Assembly: GCA_900315935.1 (NCBI GenBank) | Contig: ONBB01000001.1 | Location: 1 to 64,000 of the forward strand | Reading direction: 5' to 3' | DNA length: 64,000 nt | Source of the DNA: an uncultured Bacteroidales bacterium | Lineage (GTDB): Bacteria > Bacteroidota > Bacteroidia > Bacteroidales > P3 | Shown here: positions 14,113-23,445 of the stretch, one piece after another | How positions within the stretch are numbered: position 1 is the stretch's first letter | Layout: the number at the start of each line of letters is the position of its first letter | The notes under the pieces: model-generated | The model's input: the letters and a program-made list of their open reading frames with translations, nothing else | Database searches by the model: none | Told to the model about the DNA's origin: nothing | Translations under genes and position numbers: made by a program

Positions 14113-16377
14113 ATGAGCAACGACGAACATAAGAAAGACAAACGGATGACCCGCGGTGTGGTGGTGCTCTACCTGGTGCTCACCTTGGGCCTGGGCACAG
14201 CCATCGTGGCGAACACCGTCAAGATACAGTTTGTGCAGGGCGACATGTGGCGCGAGCTGGGCAACAAGCGCGAGTCCATCCTGCAGACCAATTCCGCGCG
14301 CCGAGGCAACATCTACTCGAGCGACGGCAAGATACTGGCCACCACGGTTACGGAGTGCTACCTCTACCTGGACTTGCTCGACACCATAGTGCTCGACAAC
14401 AAGGGCAAGCCCCGCCTCAACAAGAAGGGCGAGCCCTTGGAGAGCGGCATCCCCGACTCGAGTTTCCACCGCTACCTGGACACCGTCAGCCTCCTGCTGC
14501 ACGAGGCCGTGCCGATGTACCCTGCCGACCACTACCGCAACCGCATCGCCCTCGAGCGCGCCAAGGAAAATCCCAGCCGCTGCTTCGCAGTGCTGCGCTC
14601 GCCCAAGGGTTATCCCCTGTCCATCCCTTACTCCACATGGCTCACCATCAAGCGCCTGCCCGGCTGGGGGCGGGGTGTAGTGGCCAAGGTTGACGGGCAA
14701 AGCGTGCAGCGCCAGGTGCGAGCCCATATTTATGGCAACCTGGCCGGCAACACCATCGGGTTCGAGAACAACAAGCATAACTTCACGGGTCTCGAAGGAT
14801 ACTACGACAGCATCCTCCGCGGCCAGGACGGCATCGCCCTCTGCCGTCGCCTCACCAAAGGTATCTGGCTGCCCGACGAGCCGCGCGAGCGCAAGGAAAT
14901 TCCCCAGCGCACCGATGGCGACAAGGTGGATACCATCGTGGTGCAGAACAAGGTGGACGGCCGCGACATCGTCTCCACCATCGACACCCGCTACCAGGAC
15001 ATCGCCGAGAGCTCGCTCCGCAAGGCCCTGCGCCGGTACGGCGGCACGGCCGGCTGTGCCATACTGATGGAGATGGAGACCGGCTATGTGCTGGCCTGTG
15101 CCAACCTGGCTGTCGACACCCTGCGGCACGACTACCGCGAGGTGCGCGACCGCAATGTGGCCGTCAGCGACGTATATGAACCCGGCTCCACATTCAAGAC
15201 TGTCATCCTCACCGCCATGCTCGAAGACTCGCAGGTGAAGATTGACACCTCCCTGCGGCTGCCGGCACGCTACAAGAACTTCGGCGGCGTGAACGGCGAA
15301 ATCAAGGATGACCATGGCGACTGGGACTCGCTGAGCCTGAAGCGCGTCATCGAGCAGTCGTCCAATGTGGGTATGTGCGACCTCGGGTGGCAGCTCTATT
15401 CCACCCGGCGCGACACACTGCGCCACCTGGTGGAGGGCATGTTCCCCTACGCCAACATCAACCCCGACGTCAAGGCCAGAGAATACCGGTCGTACATCAA
15501 CGACCTGCATCAGTCAAAGCGCGACTTCCTCAACTTCTGCTACGGCTATTCAACCCGCGTGTCGCCCCTGCAGCTTATCACCTTCTACAACGCCCTTGGG
15601 GCCGGTGGCCGCATGGTGAAGCCCCTCTTCTGCCGCGCAGTGGTCGACGAGAATGGCCGCCAGCGCGAGGTGAAGCCGGTGGTGCTCAACCCCAGCATCT
15701 GCAGTCGCAGCACCGCCAGGCTGATGAGCGAGTTGCTGGAAAATGTGGTCGAGAACGGCACCGGCAACAATATCAAGAACAACACCTACGGCATTGCCGG
15801 CAAGACCGGCACGTCGGTGTTCAGCTATTCCAACCGCAAGCGCTACAATGCTTCGTTCGCAGGCTTCTTCCCTTCGGAGAATCCGCGCTACACCTGCCTG
15901 GTGGTGGTGGAGGACATCCCCTACTTTGGCCGTCAGGCTGCCGAAGTGTTCAAGTCCATCGCCGACTGTGTGGTGGCCATCGACAAGCGGTTGAGCGACG
16001 GCGGCGTGAAGTCGGTGTGGCCCACTCTCGAAGAGGATAGCGCCAAAGCCCTGCAGCGTCCCACCGTGGCTAAGGGCGACCAGACCTACCTGGCCGATAT
16101 CTACAAACTGCTCCGCGTTCCCTACCGCACGGCCGACCCCGACAGCCGCTGGGTCTCCTACCAGCCCGCCACCGACAGCACCCAGGCCACCTATATCCCC
16201 TACGCCCCTGTCGAGGGCAAGGTGCCCAACTGCTACGGCATGACCGCCAAGGATGCCGTCGAGCTGCTGCAGTCGATGGGCTACCGCGCCCGGGTACGTG
16301 GCTACGGCCGTGTGTTCAACCAATCGGTCAAAGGACAGGCCGCCCAGGGGACCACCGTCGTGCTCACCATGAAATAA
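14113..16377 (+). CDS. ftsI: Division-specific penicillin-binding protein with PASTA domain
   Basis: This 754-residue class B PBP is the septal peptidoglycan transpeptidase. A single N-terminal membrane segment (about 15-35) leads to the dimerisation domain. The transpeptidase motifs are SxxK (Ser359-Thr-Phe-Lys362), SxN (Ser416-Ser417-Asn418, the Asn closing the motif) and KTG (Lys564). Residues from about 695 to the end (KVPNCYGMTAKDAVELLQ) form one PASTA domain, usual in Bacteroidota FtsI. It works with FtsW, encoded downstream. It is 9 bases from ftsL and 11 from murE. Confidence 0.96.
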   Translation: MSNDEHKKDKRMTRGVVVLYLVLTLGLGTAIVANTVKIQFVQGDMWRELGNKRESILQTNSARRGNIYSSDGKILATTVTECYLYLDLLDTIVLDNKGKPRLNKKGEPLESGIPDSSFHRYLDTVSLLLHEAVPMYPADHYRNRIALERAKENPSRCFAVLRSPKGYPLSIPYSTWLTIKRLPGWGRGVVAKVDGQSVQRQVRAHIYGNLAGNTIGFENNKHNFTGLEGYYDSILRGQDGIALCRRLTKGIWLPDEPRERKEIPQRTDGDKVDTIVVQNKVDGRDIVSTIDTRYQDIAESSLRKALRRYGGTAGCAILMEMETGYVLACANLAVDTLRHDYREVRDRNVAVSDVYEPGSTFKTVILTAMLEDSQVKIDTSLRLPARYKNFGGVNGEIKDDHGDWDSLSLKRVIEQSSNVGMCDLGWQLYSTRRDTLRHLVEGMFPYANINPDVKAREYRSYINDLHQSKRDFLNFCYGYSTRVSPLQLITFYNALGAGGRMVKPLFCRAVVDENGRQREVKPVVLNPSICSRSTARLMSELLENVVENGTGNNIKNNTYGIAGKTGTSVFSYSNRKRYNASFAGFFPSENPRYTCLVVVEDIPYFGRQAAEVFKSIADCVVAIDKRLSDGGVKSVWPTLEEDSAKALQRPTVAKGDQTYLADIYKLLRVPYRTADPDSRWVSYQPATDSTQATYIPYAPVEGKVPNCYGMTAKDAVELLQSMGYRARVRGYGRVFNQSVKGQAAQGTTVVLTMK

Positions 16378-16388
16378 GAAAGAACCGC

Positions 16389-17837
16389 ATGAAACTGAAA
16401 GATATAATAAAAGGCATAGATGCCCAGGTGCAAGGCAGCGCCGAGGTGGAGGTGAAGGACCTCCAGTTCGACTCGCGCCGCGTGTCGCAGGGGACCCTCT
16501 TTGTGGCCCAGCCAGGCACCCAGGTGGACGGGCACGACTACATCGCCAAGGCCGTCGAGGCCGGTGCCGTGGCCGTCATTTGCCAGCACCTGCCCAAGGA
16601 TGCGCCCGAAGCCACCTATGTGGTGGTGCCTGACAGCAGCGAGGCCCTCGGCTTGGCTGCCGCCAACTTCTATGGCCACCCTTCGCGCAGGCTGAAACTG
16701 GTCGGCATCACCGGCACCAACGGCAAGACCACCACCGTTACCCTCCTGCACCGCCTCTTCCGCCATCTGGGTCGCCATGCCGGCCTCATCTCCACCATCG
16801 TGAACAAGATTGACGAGGAGGAGCTGCCCGCCGGCCACACCACGCCCGATGCGCTGGAACTCAACCAGCTGCTCTGCCGCATGGTGGAGGCTGGATGCGA
16901 ATACTGTTTCATGGAGGTGAGCAGCCACGCCGTGGTGCAGCGCCGCATTGCGGGCCTTGAGTTCGCCGGCGCCCTCTTCAGCAACATCACCCACGACCAC
17001 CTCGATTTCCACAAGACCATGCAGGCATACATCGCCGCCAAGAAGGGTTTCTTCGATACCCTTCCCGCCTCGGCGTGGGCGCTGGTCAATGTGGACGACA
17101 AGAACGGCCGCGTCATGGTGCAGAACACGCGGGCCGCGGTGAAGACCTACGCCCTGCGCCAGGCTGCCGACTTCCATGGGAAGATAATAGAGGAAGGTTT
17201 CGACGGCATGCTGCTCGGCATCGGCAACGATGAGGTGTGGTGCCGCCTGGTGGGCCGCTTCAATGCCTACAACCTGCTGGCTATCTATGGCGCCGCCGTG
17301 CTGAGCGGAGTGCCCCAGGCCGAGGCGTTGCGTCAGCTGTCGCTCCTGGAGCCTGCCCCTGGGCGCTTCCAGTACGTCAGCGGCCGCGGCATCACCGCCA
17401 TTGTGGACTACGCCCACACGCCCGACGCCCTTCAGAATGTGCTCGACACCATACGCGACCTGCGCCGCCCCACGCAGCAGATTATCACCGTGGTGGGCTG
17501 CGGTGGCGACCGCGACAAGACCAAGCGTCCCGAGATGGCACGGATTGCCAAGCGGTTGAGCGACAAGCTGGTGCTTACCAGCGACAACCCCCGCACCGAG
17601 CAGCCCGACGCCATCCTGGACGACATGGAGGCGGGCCTCGATGCCGAGCAGCTCAGCCATACCGTCCGCATCACCGACCGCCGCCAGGCCATCCGCACCG
17701 CCTGCCTCATGGCGCGCGAGGGCGACATCATCCTCGTGGCCGGCAAGGGGCACGAGAAGTACCAGGAGGTGAACGGCGTGCGCTCGCATTTCGATGATGT
17801 GGAGGAGCTGGAAAAGGAGTTGGGAGTTAATAGTTAA
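16389..17837 (+). CDS. murE: UDP-MurNAc-tripeptide synthetase (meso-DAP adding)
   Basis: This 482-residue ATP-dependent cytosolic ligase adds the third stem-peptide residue. The Mur ligase P-loop GITGTNGKTTT lies at about 108-118. The specificity motif DNPR is at 399-402 (SDNPRTEQP), which in characterised MurE enzymes selects meso-diaminopimelate over lysine. The length is normal. The last codons overlap the start of a short tandem repeat (17825-17866), so the extreme C-terminus (GVNS) may be repeat-derived. Confidence 0.96.
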   Translation: MKLKDIIKGIDAQVQGSAEVEVKDLQFDSRRVSQGTLFVAQPGTQVDGHDYIAKAVEAGAVAVICQHLPKDAPEATYVVVPDSSEALGLAAANFYGHPSRRLKLVGITGTNGKTTTVTLLHRLFRHLGRHAGLISTIVNKIDEEELPAGHTTPDALELNQLLCRMVEAGCEYCFMEVSSHAVVQRRIAGLEFAGALFSNITHDHLDFHKTMQAYIAAKKGFFDTLPASAWALVNVDDKNGRVMVQNTRAAVKTYALRQAADFHGKIIEEGFDGMLLGIGNDEVWCRLVGRFNAYNLLAIYGAAVLSGVPQAEALRQLSLLEPAPGRFQYVSGRGITAIVDYAHTPDALQNVLDTIRDLRRPTQQIITVVGCGGDRDKTKRPEMARIAKRLSDKLVLTSDNPRTEQPDAILDDMEAGLDAEQLSHTVRITDRRQAIRTACLMAREGDIILVAGKGHEKYQEVNGVRSHFDDVEELEKELGVNS

Positions 17838-17866
17838 GAATTAAGAGTTAAGAATTAAGAGTTAAG
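17825..17866 (+). repeat. 14-bp tandem repeat between murE and mraY
   Basis: The unit GTTAAGAATTAAGA occurs twice and begins a third time, flanked by related AGTTAATAGTTAAG. It covers the murE stop codon and nearly all the 33-base spacer. It looks like a simple slippage-prone spacer, not a protein-binding array. Confidence 0.7.
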
Positions 17867-17870
17867 TATT

Positions 17871-19049
17871 ATGCTATATTATCTGTTTGATTGGCTCGAC
17901 AAAGCATTCGACTTCCCCGGCGCGGGTGTGTTCCAGTACATCTCGTTCCGTGCGGCTGCCAGCATGGTTACATCGCTGCTGGTCATGCTGCTGTTGGGCA
18001 AGCCCTTCATCCGTTTCATGAAGAACCGGCTGGGCATGACCGACGACGTGCGCACCGAGCTGGGCCTCGAAGGCGCCGCCCTCAAGTCGCAGACCCCCAC
18101 CATGGGCGGCCTGCTCATCCTCTTCGCCATCATTGTCCCCACGCTCCTCTTCGCCAAGCTGGACAACATCTATGTGCAGGTGATGCTCGGCACCACGGTG
18201 TGGATGGGGTTGGTGGGATTCCTCGACGACTACCTGAAGAAGACCCGCGGCAAGGCCGGCCTGCCGGGCAAGTACAAGGTGCTGGCGCAGGTGCTGTTGG
18301 GCCTTGTGGTGGGCTTGCTCATCATCCACCACCCCGGCATCAGCGGCTCCACCACCACCACCATTCCCTTTGTGAAGAACAACGAGTTCGACTACGCCTG
18401 GCTTGTAACCTGGATGGGTCCCTGGGCGCAGGATCTGGTGTGGGTGGTCTACGTGCTGGTCATCGTCCTTATCGTTACCGCTGTGAGCAACGCCTCGAAC
18501 CTCACCGACGGCATCGACGGCATCGCCACCGGCGTGGCGGCTGTCAACGGCGGCGCCTTGGCGCTGCTGGCGTGGGTGTCGGGCAACGTGGTGATGGCTT
18601 CCTACCTCAACACCATGTACCTGCCCAACATCGGCGAGCTGGCCGTGTTCAGCACCACCTTTGTGGGTGCCACGCTGGGCTTCCTGTGGTACAACTCGCA
18701 TCCGGCCGAGATATTCATGGGCGACACCGGCTCGCTGGCCATCGGCAGCATCATCGCCGTCTTCGCCGTGCTTATCAAGAAGGAGCTGCTGCTGCCTGTG
18801 CTGTGCGGCATCTATGTGGTGGAGAACCTCTCGGTCATCATCCAGACCTCGTTCTGCAAGTCGTACCGCCGCCGCAACAACCTGCCGCCCGACCAAGTGG
18901 TGCCGGTGGAGAAGCGCCCCTTCCGCATGACGCCCCTCCACCACCACTACCAGAAGAAGGGCATGGCCGAGGAGAAGGTGGTGATGCGTTTCATCATCAT
19001 CGCCATCCTGTTGGCCATCTTCACGCTGTCGACCCTCAAACTGCGTTAG
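17871..19049 (+). CDS. mraY: Phospho-MurNAc-pentapeptide transferase
   Basis: This 392-residue polytopic membrane enzyme makes lipid I from UDP-MurNAc-pentapeptide and undecaprenyl phosphate. Key sequences are GFLDDYLKKTRGKAGLPGKYK (Asp-Asp pair near 116-117), NLTDGIDGIATG (near 210) and IFMGDTGSLAIG (near 283). The histidine-rich MTPLHHHYQKKG loop near 350 is the MraY tunicamycin/UDP-site signature. It is slightly shorter than many Bacteroidota orthologues but keeps all catalytic motifs. Confidence 0.97.
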   Translation: MLYYLFDWLDKAFDFPGAGVFQYISFRAAASMVTSLLVMLLLGKPFIRFMKNRLGMTDDVRTELGLEGAALKSQTPTMGGLLILFAIIVPTLLFAKLDNIYVQVMLGTTVWMGLVGFLDDYLKKTRGKAGLPGKYKVLAQVLLGLVVGLLIIHHPGISGSTTTTIPFVKNNEFDYAWLVTWMGPWAQDLVWVVYVLVIVLIVTAVSNASNLTDGIDGIATGVAAVNGGALALLAWVSGNVVMASYLNTMYLPNIGELAVFSTTFVGATLGFLWYNSHPAEIFMGDTGSLAIGSIIAVFAVLIKKELLLPVLCGIYVVENLSVIIQTSFCKSYRRRNNLPPDQVVPVEKRPFRMTPLHHHYQKKGMAEEKVVMRFIIIAILLAIFTLSTLKLR

Positions 19050-19080
19050 AAATATCATATCAACCTATCAACAGATTATC

Positions 19081-19620
19081 ATGACAATAGACACCCTGGC
19101 CACCCAAGGCCGCGACAAAATACACACTGGCCTTTCCGGCATCGACGCCCACCGTCTGAAGGTGATTCGCAATGCCTCCCTGCGGGCCTGCTTCAACCGT
19201 CTGGAGGACACGCGCCACCGCCTCGAGTTTGTGGCCCGCATCCGTGGGCGCGAGTATGTGTGCGATGCCGCCTCGCGTTCGGTCAATGCCACGTGGTATG
19301 CCCTCGAAAGCACGCAGGGCGGCATCGTGTGGATTGCCGACGCGCCGCAGGAGGAGATGGACTACAGCCGCCTGGTGCCGCCGGCCCTGCGCAAGGTGCG
19401 CATGCTGCTCATCGTCGGCGGCGACAGCGAGGCCATGCACAGCGCCTTCGACGGCGTGGTGCCTTCGATAGTGCCGTGCGACACGATGGCCGAGGCCCTC
19501 CACCATGCTTACAACTATGAGGCCGACGATGTCAAGGTGCTCTACTCGCCCGCCTGCCCCTCCGAGCAGTCGGCCGACGAGCGCGCCGCCAGCTTCTGCC
19601 GCGAAGTCAATGATTTATAA
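19081..19620 (+). CDS. MurD-derived protein: C-terminal domain only, diverged
   Basis: This 179-residue protein occupies the slot normally held by murD (about 445 residues). Residues 40 to the end align by eye with MurD domain 3. TRHRLEFVA corresponds to VEHRLE, SVNATWYALEST to NVNSTWYALES, and LYSPACPS to the LLSPACAS motif. The N-terminal UDP-binding domain and the central ATPase domain with its P-loop are absent, and only 31 bases separate it from mraY, so they were deleted and not frameshifted. The DSKATN substrate loop reads DAASRS here, and the FKNFEQRG region after SPAC is shortened and changed. D-glutamate ligase activity is therefore not expected. It is an intact frame in an intact operon, so it may be retained for another role or be a decaying remnant. 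Confidence 0.8.
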   Translation: MTIDTLATQGRDKIHTGLSGIDAHRLKVIRNASLRACFNRLEDTRHRLEFVARIRGREYVCDAASRSVNATWYALESTQGGIVWIADAPQEEMDYSRLVPPALRKVRMLLIVGGDSEAMHSAFDGVVPSIVPCDTMAEALHHAYNYEADDVKVLYSPACPSEQSADERAASFCREVNDL

Positions 19621-19623
19621 CCT

Positions 19624-20856
19624 ATGAAACTGACCAACATATTCCGTGGCGACAAGACCCTCTGGGTGCTTTTCCTCCTCCTCGGCATCGTCTCGCTGGT
19701 GGAGGTCTACAGCGCCATCGGTCTGGAAGCCTCCAAGTTCGCCTCCCGAACGCCCACCGAGTTCTTCTTCCGTCATCTGCTGATTGTGGCGGGTACGTGG
19801 GGAGTGGTCCTCTTCCTGTCGCGCGTCAACTACCGCTACTTCTCGCGCTTTGCCGTGCTGGCGCTGTGGGTGTCGGTGGTGCTGCTGGTAGTGCTGCTGG
19901 CACTCAAGCTGAGCCATAGCGATATAGTTGCAAAATCGGGCGGCCGCTGGCTGCCGGTGCCCGTCATAGGCCAGTTCCAGCCCTCCGAGGTGGCCAAGGT
20001 GGCGCTCATCCTCTTCATGGCCCGCCTCATGGCCATCAGGAAGGAGGGCTTGGACGAGGTGGGAACCTTCATCCAGATGCTCCTGCCGATTGTGCTGGTG
20101 GTGGTGTTTGTGCTGCCGACCAACTTCTCCACCGCGGCACTTATCGCCATCTCCTGCTACCTGATGCTTTACTTCGGCGGCGTCAACCGCACCTGGTGGT
20201 GGCGCCTCCTGCTGATAGGTCTGGTGGCCGTCGTGGCATTCCTGGCCATCAGCTACTACCGCTACGAGCATTCGCTCCTGGCCGACAGCACCCCCAAGAC
20301 CGAACAGCAGCTGCTCGAGCGTTCCGAGACCTGGGGCCACCGTGTCCACTCGTGGCTCAATCCCGACCCCGAGGCGCTCACGCAGGAGAACATGGCCCGC
20401 ATGGCCATCGCCCGTGGCGGCGTAATCGGCGTGGGACCGGGCAACACCATCCATGCCCGCCTGATGACCCAGGCGCACAGCGACTTCATCTACGCCATCA
20501 TCCTCGAGGAGCTGGGCCTGGTGGGCGGTATCAGCGTATTCCTGCTCTACAGCTTCTTCTTCTTCCGCTGCATACGCATCGCCTGGCGCTGCCGGGGACG
20601 CTTCGGCGCGCTCACGGTCATCGGCCTCGGCTCCATGATATACATCCAGGCCCTGGCCAACATGGCGGTCGCCGTCGGCGTGCTGCCCGTTACCGGCCAG
20701 ACGCTGCCCTTCATCTCCTACGGCGGCACGGCCTACCTCTTCCTCGGCTGCGGCCTGGGCATCATCCAGTCCATCGCCGCCGATACCGATTCCGAAAAGG
20801 AACCCCTCCCCGAACCCTCGCCCGAACCCCAAGTCGACCCCCCTATCATTCCATAA
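19624..20856 (+). CDS. ftsW: Septal peptidoglycan glycosyltransferase FtsW
   Basis: This 410-residue SEDS-family membrane protein has about ten transmembrane helices and polymerises lipid II together with FtsI. Family sequences are GGRWLPVPVIGQFQPSEVAK (about 107-127), the long extracellular loop with HRVHSWLNPDPEALT, and QAHSDFIYAIILEELGLVGG (about 281-300), and ISYGGTAYLFLG near the end. The start is 3 bases after the MurD remnant. The stop codon lies inside a dispersed repeat (20851-20920), so the Pro-rich tail may be partly repeat-shaped. Confidence 0.96.
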   Translation: MKLTNIFRGDKTLWVLFLLLGIVSLVEVYSAIGLEASKFASRTPTEFFFRHLLIVAGTWGVVLFLSRVNYRYFSRFAVLALWVSVVLLVVLLALKLSHSDIVAKSGGRWLPVPVIGQFQPSEVAKVALILFMARLMAIRKEGLDEVGTFIQMLLPIVLVVVFVLPTNFSTAALIAISCYLMLYFGGVNRTWWWRLLLIGLVAVVAFLAISYYRYEHSLLADSTPKTEQQLLERSETWGHRVHSWLNPDPEALTQENMARMAIARGGVIGVGPGNTIHARLMTQAHSDFIYAIILEELGLVGGISVFLLYSFFFFRCIRIAWRCRGRFGALTVIGLGSMIYIQALANMAVAVGVLPVTGQTLPFISYGGTAYLFLGCGLGIIQSIAADTDSEKEPLPEPSPEPQVDPPIIP

Positions 20857-20920
20857 GCTTCCATATCCTTCCAGTGCCTTTGTATTCCCCTAGAGATCCC
20901 CTACCATTCCCCTAGAGAAT
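20851..20920 (+). repeat. Dispersed 11-bp-period repeat (copy A)
   Basis: CCATAAGCTT CCATATCCTT CCAGTGCCTTTGTATT is followed by CCCCTAGAGATCCCCTACCA and TTCCCCTAGAG. The units repeat about every 10-12 bases. Closely similar arrays occur at 28327-28408 and 40418-40508. It overlaps the ftsW stop codon and lies before murG. Confidence 0.8.
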
Positions 20921-20977
20921 ACGGACAGAAAACCTAAAAAATAGTTAAAAATTAGTATAAATTAACATAACATCATC

Positions 20978-22084
20978 ATGAAAGTCATCATCAGCGGAGG
21001 AGGCAGCGGCGGACACATCTTTCCCGCCATCGCCATCGCCAACGCCCTCAAGGCACGCCACCCCGAGGCGGACATCCTCTTCGTCGGTGCCGAAGGCAAG
21101 ATGGAGATGGAGAAGGTGCCCGCGGCGGGCTACCGGATTGTGGGCCTGCCCATCGCCGGCCTGCAGCGCAAGCTCACCCCCTCCAACATCGTCCGCAACC
21201 TGCAGCTGCCTTTCAAGATGATGAAAAGCCGCCGCATGGTGAAGCGAACCCTGGCCGACTTCCATCCCGACGTGGTGGTCGGTGTGGGTGGTTTCGCCAG
21301 TCAGCCCACCCTCAATGCCGCCGCCTCGCTCGGCATACCCACCCTCATCCAGGAGCAGAACTCCTACGCCGGCCTCACCAACAAGACCCTCGCCCGCAGA
21401 GCCCGCACCATCTGCGTGGCCTATGAGGGCATGGAACGCTTCTTCCCCAAGGACAAAATCGTCTTCACCGGCAACCCCGTCCGCGACATGATAGAGAACA
21501 ACTGCGCCACCGCTGCCGAGGGTCGCGCCCACTTCGGCCTCGAGCCCGAGGGACGCGTGCTGCTCTCCGTCGGCGGAAGCCTCGGCGCCCGCTCCATCAA
21601 CCAGATGCTGCTCGGACACCTGCACTTCTTCCGCGAGAACAATATTCAGGTCCTGTGGCAGACCGGCCGCTGGATGTACGACGAGGCCGTCGCCGCGGTG
21701 GACAAGGCCGGTGTGGGCCAGTGGGTCAAGGTGTACCAGTTCATCTCCCGCATGGACCTCGCCTATGCCGCCGCCGACATCATCGTGTCGCGTGCCGGCG
21801 CCATCGCCATCTCGGAGCTCTGCCTTGTCGGCAAGCCCGTGGTGCTCATCCCCTCGCCCAACGTGGCCGAGGACCACCAGACCAAGAACGCCCTCGCCCT
21901 CGTCGACCGCGGCGCCGCTGTCATGGTGCGCGACGCCGACTGCCACACCCAGGGCCTGCGTACCGTCAAGGAACTCTTCGACTCGCCGCTGCAGACCCGC
22001 GAGATGTGCGCCGCTATTGCACGTATGGCCGTCCGCGGATCGGCCGACAAAATTGTTGACCAAATAGACAAACTGCTGCCATGA
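20978..22084 (+). CDS. murG: UDP-GlcNAc:lipid I N-acetylglucosaminyltransferase
   Basis: This 368-residue GT28 enzyme converts lipid I to lipid II on the cytosolic face of the membrane. The N-terminal GGGSGGHIFPAIAIANAL (about 5-22), GVGGFASQPTLNAA (about 101) and the C-terminal donor-binding region with VSRAGAIAISELCLVGKPVVLIPSPNVAEDHQ (in segments) are diagnostic. The length is normal. It overlaps murC by 4 bases. Confidence 0.97.
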   Translation: MKVIISGGGSGGHIFPAIAIANALKARHPEADILFVGAEGKMEMEKVPAAGYRIVGLPIAGLQRKLTPSNIVRNLQLPFKMMKSRRMVKRTLADFHPDVVVGVGGFASQPTLNAAASLGIPTLIQEQNSYAGLTNKTLARRARTICVAYEGMERFFPKDKIVFTGNPVRDMIENNCATAAEGRAHFGLEPEGRVLLSVGGSLGARSINQMLLGHLHFFRENNIQVLWQTGRWMYDEAVAAVDKAGVGQWVKVYQFISRMDLAYAAADIIVSRAGAIAISELCLVGKPVVLIPSPNVAEDHQTKNALALVDRGAAVMVRDADCHTQGLRTVKELFDSPLQTREMCAAIARMAVRGSADKIVDQIDKLLP

Positions 22085-23445
22085 ACTACTACTTTCTCGG
22101 CATAGGAGGCATCGGCATGAGCGCCCTCGCGCGCTTCTTCCACCGCAGGGGCGACCGCGTGTGTGGCTACGACCGCACGCCCTCGCCGCTCACCGACCAG
22201 CTGCAGGCCGAAGGAATCGCCGTCCACTTCGACGACAACCCCGACCTGCAACCCTCCGATATCGATTTGGTTGTCTACACCCCCGCCGTCCCCACCGACA
22301 CGCTCGAGTTCCAGGCCCTCGTGCAGCGCGGCGTGCCTATGCAGAAGCGCTCCCAGGTGCTGGGCGAGCTCACCCGTGGCAAACGTTGCATTGCCGTGGC
22401 CGGCTCACACGGCAAGACCTCCACCTCGGCCATGATTGCCCACCTGCTCGCCAAAGCCCCCTGCGGATGCAGCGCCTTCCTCGGCGGCATAAGCAAGAAC
22501 TTCGGCTCCAACCTCCACGTCGACCCGCAGAGCGACCTCGTTGTGGTCGAGGCCGATGAGTACGACCGTTCCTTCCTCCAGCTCCACCCCCACATGGCCG
22601 TCATCACCGCCACCGACCCCGACCACCTCGACATCTACGGCGACCACCGCCACATGCTCGAGGCATACCTCCAGTTCGCCAGGCAGGTAGACCTCGAGGG
22701 CCGCCTCCTCATCAAGGACGGCTCCTTCCTCACTGCCGATGGCGAATGCCTCCTCGACCAGGCCCTCGCGCACCTCACCTATACCGCACGCGGCGTCGAG
22801 GCCGACTACTACGCCATCAATGTCCGCACCTATGGCGGCAACCTCTTCTTCGACCTCCGCACCCCCGACGGCGTGCTCTACGACCTCGAGTTGCAGGGTA
22901 CCGCCCTCTTCAATGTCGAAAACGCCGTCGCCGCCTCGGCCATCGCCCTCGCCTGCGGCCTCGACCAGTACCAGCTGCGCCACGGCCTCAAGACCTTCCA
23001 GGGGGTGCAGCGCCGCTTCGACTACCGCATCCGCGAGAAGAACCTCGTCTATATCGACGACTATGCCCACCACCCGCAGGAGATACAGTCCACCATCGAG
23101 TCGGTCCGCTACCTCTACCCGGGCAAGCGTGTGGTCGGCATCTTCCAGCCTCACCTCTACAGCCGCACGCGCGACCTGGCCGATGGCTTCGCCCTGGTGC
23201 TGCAGACCCTCGACGAGGTCATCATGCTCCCTATCTACCCCGCCCGCGAAAAGCCTATCCTCGGCGTTACCTCTTCGATGGTGCTCCGCAAGATGGACTC
23301 CATGTCCAAATACCTCTGCACTCCCGATCAGGCACTCGAACTCGTCCCAGCCCTCTGCCCCGATGTGGTGCTCACCCTCGGTGCCGGCGACATTGACCGC
23401 CTGGTGCCCCGTCTGGAAGCCGTTTTAAAAGAGACTATGCTATGA
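22081..23445 (+). CDS. murC: UDP-N-acetylmuramate-L-alanine ligase
   Basis: This 454-residue cytosolic Mur ligase adds L-Ala to UDP-MurNAc. The N-terminal GIGGIGMSALARFF binds the UDP part. The P-loop AGSHGKTSTSAMIAH lies at about 117-131, and DEYDRSF, DYAHHPQEI and FQPHLYSRT are the ligase motifs expected for MurC. MurC is present and complete, in contrast with the MurD position upstream. Confidence 0.97.
   Translation: MNYYFLGIGGIGMSALARFFHRRGDRVCGYDRTPSPLTDQLQAEGIAVHFDDNPDLQPSDIDLVVYTPAVPTDTLEFQALVQRGVPMQKRSQVLGELTRGKRCIAVAGSHGKTSTSAMIAHLLAKAPCGCSAFLGGISKNFGSNLHVDPQSDLVVVEADEYDRSFLQLHPHMAVITATDPDHLDIYGDHRHMLEAYLQFARQVDLEGRLLIKDGSFLTADGECLLDQALAHLTYTARGVEADYYAINVRTYGGNLFFDLRTPDGVLYDLELQGTALFNVENAVAASAIALACGLDQYQLRHGLKTFQGVQRRFDYRIREKNLVYIDDYAHHPQEIQSTIESVRYLYPGKRVVGIFQPHLYSRTRDLADGFALVLQTLDEVIMLPIYPAREKPILGVTSSMVLRKMDSMSKYLCTPDQALELVPALCPDVVLTLGAGDIDRLVPRLEAVLKETML

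Noticed and set aside
17825-17866. CRISPR-like or operator array between murE and mraY
   Set aside because: The 14-bp units abut with no spacers and consist of simple AT-rich words. It is a slippage repeat.
17874-19058. Long minus-strand frame opposite mraY, and similar ones opposite ftsW, murG, ftsZ, C10 proteases and rpsA
   Set aside because: All mirror real genes of high GC content, have biased His/Gln/Arg or Val/Gly composition, and lack conserved motifs.
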